This document shows, in pieces, positions 58,207-64,000 of a DNA stretch of 64,000 nucleotides. How positions within the stretch are numbered: position 1 is the first letter of the stretch; the number at the start of each line of letters is the position of its first letter. The notes below the pieces were generated by a model, which made no database searches, was not told where the DNA came from, and saw only the letters and a list, made by a program, of their open reading frames with translations. The translations under genes were made by a program, and so were the position numbers. The DNA is from Pimelobacter simplex (GTDB lineage Bacteria > Actinomycetota > Actinomycetes > Propionibacteriales > Nocardioidaceae), in NCBI GenBank assembly GCA_016803235.1, contig JADCLI010000004.1, positions 62,001 through 126,000 of the forward strand. Direction: 5' to 3'.

Positions 58207-58985
58207 CCGGTCACGACCAGACGCCCGGCTGGGACGTGCACGCGCTCTCCGGGGCGTACGCCGTGGACGCGCTCGACGACGCGGAGCGGGCGCGCTTCGA
58301 GGCCCACCTGGCCCAGTGCGCCGAGTGCCGCGACGAGGTGGACGGGCTGCGCGAGGCCGCGGCCGTGCTGGGGGGCGCCGAGGCGATCGAGCCGCCGGCA
58401 GCACTCCGGGACCGGGTCCTCGAGGAGATCACCCAGATCCGGCCGCTGCCGCCGCAGAGCACGCCCGCGCCTGGGGGGGCGCCGGTGGAGCTCGCGGCGG
58501 CCCGGCGTCGGCTCCGACCGCTCCGGTCGGGGCGGACCGGCCACCTCCTGCTGGTGGCCGCGGTCCTCGTCCTGGTGGCCGCAGCAGGAGGACTCCTGCT
58601 GCGGCCCTGGGCCGACGACAGCCCCCGGGAGCCGGGCCTGACGGCTGCCGAGCGGGTGCTCGCCGCCGCCGACGCCACCTCGGTCGACAAGAGGTTCCCC
58701 GACGGCTCGACCGCCACCGTCGTGATCTCGCGCAGCGAGGGCCGCGCCGTCATCCGCACCACCGACATGGCGCCCGCTCCGGACGGCAAGGTCTACGAGC
58801 TGTGGCTGCAGACGCCCGCGGGCGAGATGGAGCGAGCCGGGCTGATGCCCGACCTGCGCGACGCGACCGTGCTCCTCGAGGGCGATGCCTCACGGGCGAC
58901 CGGCGTCGGGATCACCGTCGAGCCCGACGGCGGCTCCGACCAGCCCACCAGCCAGCCCATCGCGTTCTTCACCCTGGACTCCTAG
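58203..58985 (+). CDS. rskA: Anti-sigma-K factor RskA
   Basis: 260 residues. N-terminal anti-sigma domain with the zinc-type motif FEAHLAQCAECRDEV (H-x3-C-x2-C), one membrane helix at about 105-125 (LLLVAAVLVLVAAAGGLLL), then an extracytoplasmic RskA domain (FPDGSTATVVISRSEGRAVIRTTDMAPAPDGKVYELWLQTP). It holds SigK inactive at the membrane until cleaved by regulated proteolysis after a redox signal. Confidence 0.88.
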   Translation: MTGHDQTPGWDVHALSGAYAVDALDDAERARFEAHLAQCAECRDEVDGLREAAAVLGGAEAIEPPAALRDRVLEEITQIRPLPPQSTPAPGGAPVELAAARRRLRPLRSGRTGHLLLVAAVLVLVAAAGGLLLRPWADDSPREPGLTAAERVLAAADATSVDKRFPDGSTATVVISRSEGRAVIRTTDMAPAPDGKVYELWLQTPAGEMERAGLMPDLRDATVLLEGDASRATGVGITVEPDGGSDQPTSQPIAFFTLDS

Positions 58986-58994
58986 GGACCGGCC

Positions 58995-61145
58995 ATGACC
59001 ACGACTCCACGGCGGATCGCCGTGGTGGGCTCCGGCGTTGCCGGACTCACTGCTGCCTATCTCGCCTCCCGCCCCTCGACCGGCGCCCGGGTGACCCTGC
59101 TCGAGGCCGACGACCGGCTCGGCGGCCACGCCGACACCCACACCGTCACCGACCCGACCGGCCGCGAGCTGCGCATCGACAGCGGGTTCATCGTCCACAA
59201 CCGGCACACCTACCCGGTGCTGATCCGGATCCTCGACGAGCTCGGCGTGCCGACCCAGGAGTCGGAGATGTCGATGTCGACCAGCGACGAGGTCACCGGC
59301 CTGGAGTGGGCCGGCGCGCTCGGGCGGCGTGGGCTGTTCCCCGCGGGCGCGGGCAACCACCGCAACCCGGCGTACCTGCGGATGCTGGCCGACGTGCCGC
59401 GCTTCCACCGGGCCGCGCGGCGCCTCCTGGACGCCGGCGCCGACGACCTCACCACGCTGGCCGCCTTCCTCGACCACCACGGCTTCTCGCCGTACTTCCG
59501 CCGGCACTTCATGGAGCCGCTCGTCGCGGCCGTGTGGTCCTGCGACCCGGACACGGCGCTCGACTACCCGGCGGCGTACCTGTTTGCCTTCCTGCAGCAC
59601 CACGGCATGCTCGCGGTCCTCGGCTCGCCGACCTGGCGCACGGTGACCGGCGGGTCCGCGACCTACGTGGCCGCCGTCGCCGCGGCGCTGGAGGCGTCGG
59701 GCGGCCGGATCCGCACCTCGACCCCGGTGCTGGCGGTCGAGGAGACCGAGGACGGCGTCGAGGTCACCACCCCCGAGGGACGGGAGACGTACGACGCCGT
59801 GGTGCTCGCGACCCACCCCGACCAGGCCCTCGGGATGCTCGCGGCGCCGACCCCGGCGCAGAAGGAGGTGCTCGACGCGATCCCGTACTCGAGCAACACC
59901 GCACTGCTGCACACCGACACCCGGCTGCTGCCGCACGCCCGCGACGCCTGGGCGTCGTGGAACTTCCGCCGGCCGCGGGTCGCCCAGGAGCGGGTGCAGG
60001 TCACCTACGACCTGACCCGGCTGCAACGCCTCGCGACCGACACCCGCTACCTGGTGACGCTCGGCGGCGAGGACGCCGTCGACCCTGCCCAGGTGCTCGT
60101 CCGCCGCGACTACGCCCACCCGCTCTACACGCCGGAGTCCGTGGCCGCCCAGGCCCGGCTGCCGGAGATCGACACCGACCGGATCGTGTTCGCCGGGGCG
60201 TACCACGGCTGGGGCTTCCACGAGGACGGCGCGCGCTCGGGACAGCGAGCCGTCGAGCGGCTCGGCCTGAGCTCGTCGAGCAGCCCACGGCCGAGGAACG
60301 AGGGTGTGGGCGTATCGAGGCGCGGTGAGGCGTCTCGATACGCCGCCTCCGCTCGTTCCTCGCTCCGGCGGCTACTCGACGAACAGCGACCGGCGGGCGG
60401 CCTCGCACCTCAACCACCGGCGGCGACGACGTACGCCACCACGCTGGTGCACCGGCGCCGCGAGCCGCTCCGCAACGCCTTCACCCACCGCTCCCGCCTC
60501 ACCGTCGTCGACCTCGACCGGGTCGCCTCCGACGGCACGGTCGACGGGGCGCGCGGCCGGTTCCTGGGGCGCGACCACTTCACCGGCGAGACCCGCACCG
60601 TGCGCGAGGGCCTGGACCGGTTCCTGGCCGCGCACGGCATCGACCTGCGGGGCGGCCGCGCCCTGATGGCCGCCCACCCCCGGGCCCTCGGGCACTGCTT
60701 CAACCCGATCACGGTCCACTGGTGCTGGGCCGCGGGCGCGGAGGGCGGCCGTCCCGCAGCCACCGTCGTCGAGGTGCACAACACCTACGGCGACCGGCAC
60801 GCCTACCTCCTCGACCCCGATCGCACGACCACGGACGGCAGGTTCGTCGTGGACAAGGCCATGTACGTCTCGCCCTTCCACGGCACCGACGGCCACTACG
60901 AGGTGCTCGCACCGCCGCCCGACCCGGCCACCGGCCGGCTCGACCTCGGGGTACGGCTGGTCACCGGCGACGGTGCCCGCTTCGACGCGACGCTGACCGG
61001 AACCCCGACCACCCCTCCCCGGCTGCCTTTCGCCGGCCTGCGAGGTGCCGCCCTGATCCGCGCGCACGGCGTCGCACTCTGGGCGCGCCGACTCCCCGTC
61101 CAGCCCCGACCGCGCCACCACTCCCCCGAAGGAGGGCTCCGATGA
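58995..61145 (+). CDS. FAD-dependent oxidase fused to a DUF1365 domain
   Basis: 716 residues in one uninterrupted frame. Residues 1-425: amine-oxidase-like flavoprotein (IAVVGSGVAGLTAAYLASR, LEADDRLGGHADTHTV, ending FAGAYHGWGFHEDGARSGQRAVERLG), the Rv0449c type. Residues about 465-716: DUF1365 (TTLVHRRREPLRNAFTHRSRL, HPRALGHCFNPITVHWCW, YVSPFHGTDGHYEV), the Rv0448c type. In M. tuberculosis these are two genes. The joint (about residues 427-462, SSSPRPRNEGVGVSRRGEASR and on) is encoded by a large inverted repeat. Linked to lipid modification by the CFA-synthase-like genes that follow (ATGA overlap). Whether the fusion is translated as one protein is untested. Confidence 0.82.
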   Translation: MTTTPRRIAVVGSGVAGLTAAYLASRPSTGARVTLLEADDRLGGHADTHTVTDPTGRELRIDSGFIVHNRHTYPVLIRILDELGVPTQESEMSMSTSDEVTGLEWAGALGRRGLFPAGAGNHRNPAYLRMLADVPRFHRAARRLLDAGADDLTTLAAFLDHHGFSPYFRRHFMEPLVAAVWSCDPDTALDYPAAYLFAFLQHHGMLAVLGSPTWRTVTGGSATYVAAVAAALEASGGRIRTSTPVLAVEETEDGVEVTTPEGRETYDAVVLATHPDQALGMLAAPTPAQKEVLDAIPYSSNTALLHTDTRLLPHARDAWASWNFRRPRVAQERVQVTYDLTRLQRLATDTRYLVTLGGEDAVDPAQVLVRRDYAHPLYTPESVAAQARLPEIDTDRIVFAGAYHGWGFHEDGARSGQRAVERLGLSSSSSPRPRNEGVGVSRRGEASRYAASARSSLRRLLDEQRPAGGLAPQPPAATTYATTLVHRRREPLRNAFTHRSRLTVVDLDRVASDGTVDGARGRFLGRDHFTGETRTVREGLDRFLAAHGIDLRGGRALMAAHPRALGHCFNPITVHWCWAAGAEGGRPAATVVEVHNTYGDRHAYLLDPDRTTTDGRFVVDKAMYVSPFHGTDGHYEVLAPPPDPATGRLDLGVRLVTGDGARFDATLTGTPTTPPRLPFAGLRGAALIRAHGVALWARRLPVQPRPRHHSPEGGLR
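60275..60380. repeat. 106-bp REP-like inverted-repeat element inside the fused gene
   Basis: Nested complementary blocks: GTCGAG/CTCGAC (60275-60280 with 60375-60380), GAGGAACGAG/CTCGTTCCTC (60293-60302 with 60352-60361) and GTATCGAG/CTCGATAC (60312-60319 with 60334-60341). The words CTCGATACGCCGCCTCCGCT and GGCTACTCGAC are those of the dispersed intergenic palindromic repeats common in Nocardioides-like actinobacteria. Here the element is coding and sits exactly between two protein domains. Confidence 0.75.
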
Positions 61146-62419
61146 CGCTCACGGCCTCCCCCACCACCGCCTGGCCCGGCCTCGCGCCGGTCCCCGAGGG
61201 CGGGCTGTCCGCCCGCGTCGCGGAGCGGCTGTTCCGCTCGGCGATCGCCCGCCGGCACGTCACGGTGCGGCTGCACCGGCCGGACGGCACGGTGGAGGAG
61301 CTCGGTCTGGGCGGCCCGGCCGCCGTCGTGCACCGGCCCGGCGAGCTCTTCGCCCGCATCGGCCGCGACAAGCTGATCGGCTTCGGCGAGGCGTACCTGA
61401 CCGGCGCCTGGGCCGAGGACGGCGTCCCCGGCGACGGCGTGCTGGGCGACTTCCTGACCGTCCTCGCCGCCGACATGGCGGACCTGGTTCCCCGCAGCCT
61501 CCAGCGGCTGCGCGCGGTGGTGTCGCCCCGGCTCCCGCGCAGCCAGCGCGGCACCCGCGAGAACACGCAGGCCAACGTCGCCCACCACTACGACCTGTCC
61601 AACGACCTCTTCGCCGCCTTCCTCGACCCGACGATGTCCTACTCCAGCGCCCTGTTCGAGGACCTCGGCACCGCGCTGTCCGAGGACCTCGCCCTCGCCC
61701 AGCAGCGCAAGATCGACCGGCTCCTCGACCGGGCCGGCGTCGGGGTCGGGACCCGGTTGCTGGAGATCGGGACCGGCTGGGGCGAGCTCGCGATCCGGGC
61801 CGCCGCCCGCGGCGCGACCGTCCGGTCGATCACCCTGTCGGTGGAGCAGCAGGCGTTGGCGCGCGAGCGGATCGCCGCCGCGGGGCACGCCGACCGGGTC
61901 AGGGTCGACCTGTGCGACTACCGGGCACTGCTCGACGAGCCGGGGGGCAGCTACGACGCGGTGGTCTCCGTCGAGATGGTGGAGGCCGTGGGGCGGGAGT
62001 TCTGGCCGGCGTACTTCCGCACCCTCGACCACGCGCTCGCGCCGGGCGGAAGGGTCGCCCTGCAGGCGATCACGCTGCCCCACGACCGGATGCTCGCCAC
62101 CGGCTCGACGCACACCTTCATCACCAAGTACATCTTCCCCGGCGGCGCGCTGCCGTCGGTCCGGGCGATCGACCAGGTGACGCACCGGCACACGAGCCTG
62201 CGGATCACCGACGACCTCGCCATGGGCCGCCACTACGCGCCGACCCTCCAACGCTGGGACCGTGCCTTCCTCGCCGCGCACGAGCGGGTCGCGGACCTCG
62301 GCTTCGACCCGACCTTCGTGCGGATGTGGCACTTCTACCTGGAGTACTGCCGTGCCGGCTTCGCGGCCGACTACATCGACGTGCACCAGCTGGTGCTGGC
62401 CCGACAGGAGGAGGGGTGA
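61142..62419 (+). CDS. Cyclopropane-fatty-acid-synthase-like methyltransferase (first copy)
   Basis: 425 residues from ATG 61142 overlapping the previous stop. SAM-dependent CFA synthase family: NVAHHYDLSNDLFAAFLDPTMSYSSALF, SAM loop LLEIGTGWGELAIRAAARGATVRSITLS, VVSVEMVEAVGREFWPAYF and FITKYIFPGGALPS. It methylates the double bond of membrane phospholipid acyl chains. It matches the UfaA1-type gene of the mycobacterial sigK locus. The glycine-rich motif reads EIGTGWG. Confidence 0.87.
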   Translation: MTLTASPTTAWPGLAPVPEGGLSARVAERLFRSAIARRHVTVRLHRPDGTVEELGLGGPAAVVHRPGELFARIGRDKLIGFGEAYLTGAWAEDGVPGDGVLGDFLTVLAADMADLVPRSLQRLRAVVSPRLPRSQRGTRENTQANVAHHYDLSNDLFAAFLDPTMSYSSALFEDLGTALSEDLALAQQRKIDRLLDRAGVGVGTRLLEIGTGWGELAIRAAARGATVRSITLSVEQQALARERIAAAGHADRVRVDLCDYRALLDEPGGSYDAVVSVEMVEAVGREFWPAYFRTLDHALAPGGRVALQAITLPHDRMLATGSTHTFITKYIFPGGALPSVRAIDQVTHRHTSLRITDDLAMGRHYAPTLQRWDRAFLAAHERVADLGFDPTFVRMWHFYLEYCRAGFAADYIDVHQLVLARQEEG

Positions 62420-63651
62420 GCACCACGGTCGCGGAGGACCTCGCGTCGGCGCTGCGTCCCTTCGTCGGCGGCGAGCTCCCGGTGCGCCTGATCGCCTGGG
62501 ACGGTACGACGGCCGGCCCGGTCGGCGCGCCGGTCGTGGAGCTGCGCTCCCCGGACGCCCTGCGCCGGCTGCTCTGGCACCCCGGCGAGCTCGGCGCCGC
62601 GCAGGCCTACGTGACCGGCGAGCTCGACGTACCCGGCGACCTGGACGCGGCGCTGACCCACGCCTTCGCGGTCGCATCCGACCGCGACCTGCCGAGCCGG
62701 CCCTCGCTGCGCGCTCTCGCCGGGGCGGTGCGGACCGCCGTCGGGCTCGACCTGCTCGGCCGGCCGCCGGCCGCGCCCGCCACCCAGGCCCGGGTCCGCG
62801 GCCGGCTGCACAGCAAGGACCGCGACCGGCGCGCGATCAGCCACCACTACGACACGACCGCGGACTTCTACTCGCTGGTCCTGGACGAGCGGACCATGGC
62901 GTACTCCTGCGGCTACCACTCCTCGCCCGAGCAGCCACTGGCCGAGGCCCAGGAGGCCAAGCTCGACCTGGTCTGCCGCAAGCTCGGCCTGGAGCCGGGG
63001 ATGCGGCTGCTCGACGTCGGCTGCGGCTGGGGCTCGCTGTCGCTGCACGCCGCCGAGCACCACGGAGCCCGCGTCGTCGGCGTGACGATCTCGGCGGAGC
63101 AGCGGCGGTTCGCCGAGGCCGCGGCCCGGCGGCGAGGCGTGGCGGACCGGGTGGAGATCCGGCTCTGCGACTACCGCGACGCCGTACCGCTGCCGGGCGC
63201 CGAGTTCGACGCGGTCGCGTCGCTGGAGATGGGCGAGCACGTCGGCGAGCGGAACTACCCGACCTATGCGCGGGTCCTCCACGACGCGGTGCGCCCCGGC
63301 GGGCGGGTGCTGGTGCAGCAGATGTCGCGCGGGGCGAACCACCCCGGCGGCGGGCCGTTCATCGAGTCGTTCATCGCGCCGGACATGCACATGCGTCCGG
63401 TCGGAGCGACGATCGGCCTGCTGGAGGCGGCCGGACTGGAGCTGCGCGGCGTCGAGGCGCTGCGCGAGCACTACGTGCTGACCGTCGCCGGCTGGCTGGC
63501 GCGCTTCGAGGAGAACATCGAGGCGATCACCGCGCTCGTCGGCGAGGAGCTGGTCCGGGTCTGGCGGCTCTACCTCGTCGGCGGCTCGATGGCGTTCCGG
63601 GACGGGCGGATGGGCGTCGACCAGCTGCTGCTGCGCAGGCCGGTCGGATGA
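62416..63651 (+). CDS. Cyclopropane-fatty-acid-synthase-like methyltransferase (second copy)
   Basis: 411 residues, GTG start overlapping the first copy by 4 nt. Same family but diverged: AISHHYDTTADFYSLVLDERTMAYSCGYH, LLDVGCGWGSLSLHAAEHHGARVVGVTIS, VASLEMGEHVGERNYPTYARVL and HMRPVGATIGLLEAAGLELRGVEALREHYVLT. Tandem copies suggest consecutive or alternative modifications of acyl chains (cyclopropanation or methyl branching). Confidence 0.87.
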   Translation: MSTTVAEDLASALRPFVGGELPVRLIAWDGTTAGPVGAPVVELRSPDALRRLLWHPGELGAAQAYVTGELDVPGDLDAALTHAFAVASDRDLPSRPSLRALAGAVRTAVGLDLLGRPPAAPATQARVRGRLHSKDRDRRAISHHYDTTADFYSLVLDERTMAYSCGYHSSPEQPLAEAQEAKLDLVCRKLGLEPGMRLLDVGCGWGSLSLHAAEHHGARVVGVTISAEQRRFAEAAARRRGVADRVEIRLCDYRDAVPLPGAEFDAVASLEMGEHVGERNYPTYARVLHDAVRPGGRVLVQQMSRGANHPGGGPFIESFIAPDMHMRPVGATIGLLEAAGLELRGVEALREHYVLTVAGWLARFEENIEAITALVGEELVRVWRLYLVGGSMAFRDGRMGVDQLLLRRPVG

Positions 63652-64000
63652 CCGTCCTCACCAGCATCGGGCTGTCCGTGGCCGCCGCGGCCGCGGTCAT
63701 GGCGCTCACCGCACTGGTCGCCCGCCGCCAGGGCCGGGTGGCCGTCGTCGACGTGGCCTGGGGGGCCGCGTTCGCCGCGGCCGCGCTGGCGTGTGGGGCC
63801 GGCGCGGTCCTGGCCGACGCGGGCACGCCGTGGCGGTCCGGGCTGGTCATGGCGCTGGTGGTGCTCTGGGGCGGACGGCTGGCCTGGCACATCGGGCGGC
63901 GGGCCGCCCAGCACCGCGGCGAGGACCCGCGCTACGAGAAGCTGCTCGGCGGCAGCCTCGCCGAGGTCGGCATGGCTCGGGCCGTGCGCAAGGTGTTCGC
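63648..64000 (+). CDS. DUF1295 membrane protein, 5' part only
   Basis: ATG 63648 overlaps the previous stop by 4 nt; the frame runs off the right edge after 117 codons. Two or more membrane helices and the DUF1295 signature: VAVVDVAWGAAFAAAALACG, LVVLWGGRLAWHIGRRAAQHRGEDPRYEKLLG. The family is related to steroid 5-alpha-reductase-like/isoprenylcysteine methyltransferase folds; the mycobacterial sigK locus has the same gene (Rv0446c type). Probably a lipid-chain reductase in the same pathway. Confidence 0.8.
   Translation, partial: MTVLTSIGLSVAAAAAVMALTALVARRQGRVAVVDVAWGAAFAAAALACGAGAVLADAGTPWRSGLVMALVVLWGGRLAWHIGRRAAQHRGEDPRYEKLLGGSLAEVGMARAVRKVF

Noticed and set aside
1..64000. CRISPR arrays, tRNA/rRNA genes, insertion sequences, prophage or integration sites
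   Set aside because: No regularly spaced repeats, no cloverleaf or rRNA-like segments, and no transposase or integrase reading frames were recognised in the window.

Overview
The window is very GC-rich and densely coded, with many 1-4 nt start/stop overlaps and frequent GTG starts. Together with an actinobacterial-type LexA box (TCGAAC-N4-GTTCGA), a complete mce operon, KstR-like operators, a SigK/RskA locus and F420-type LLM oxidoreductase content, this points to a high-GC actinobacterium. A Nocardioides-like member of the Propionibacteriales is my best guess; the genus is inferred. I see no rRNA, tRNA, CRISPR array, prophage or insertion sequence, and no gene-free stretch longer than about 200 bases.

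Layout. 1-3.3 kb: end of a septum-formation-domain gene, a DUF222/HNH endonuclease gene with a perfect SOS box, and a TetR gene divergent from a glutaredoxin-lipoprotein fusion. 3.3-7.6 kb: a minus-strand operon of a PhzE-like chorismate synthase, a transglutaminase-like protein, PabA and PabB. 7.6-8.6 kb: a secreted lipase with its own KstR-like box. 8.6-14.3 kb: the most unusual locus, with a TPR-CHAT protease, a divergent cytoplasmic subtilase, and a sigma factor translationally coupled to a 158-residue protein; a 128-residue orphan faces the sigma gene. 14.4-24.5 kb: ordinary accessory genes (MarR, MFS, amine oxidase, beta-propeller protein, TetR-aldolase-sugar kinase, ArsR-MFS, GNAT).

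24.5-44 kb is a lipid/hydrocarbon region. It holds a desaturase-reductase-ferredoxin fusion, an aldehyde dehydrogenase, an 11-gene mce operon (GMC oxidoreductase, YrbE4A/B, MceA-F, two Mce-associated proteins) bracketed by two paralogous PucR-type regulators, and an AlkB-rubredoxin fusion with a downstream ferredoxin. The genes suggest import of a sterol or other hydrophobic substrate (Mce, GMC oxidase), oxidation (AlkB, desaturase/hydroxylase) and aldehyde disposal.

44-56.7 kb: an MpaB-family oxygenase, two small membrane proteins, a HelD-type RNA polymerase-associated helicase, TetR, an LLM oxidoreductase behind a KstR box, a SigE-family sigma factor with a membrane partner, a secreted protein, an enoyl-CoA hydratase, and a divergent RimK ligase / RimB-like protease / AstE-like deacylase set, then a molybdopterin oxidoreductase. 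56.9-64 kb is a SigK locus: fasciclin lipoprotein, SigK, RskA, FAD oxidase fused to DUF1365, two cyclopropane-fatty-acid-synthase-like methyltransferases and a DUF1295 protein cut by the window edge. It parallels the sigK region of Mycobacterium tuberculosis. In the oxidase-DUF1365 gene a 106-bp inverted-repeat element sits exactly at the domain junction and encodes the linker.
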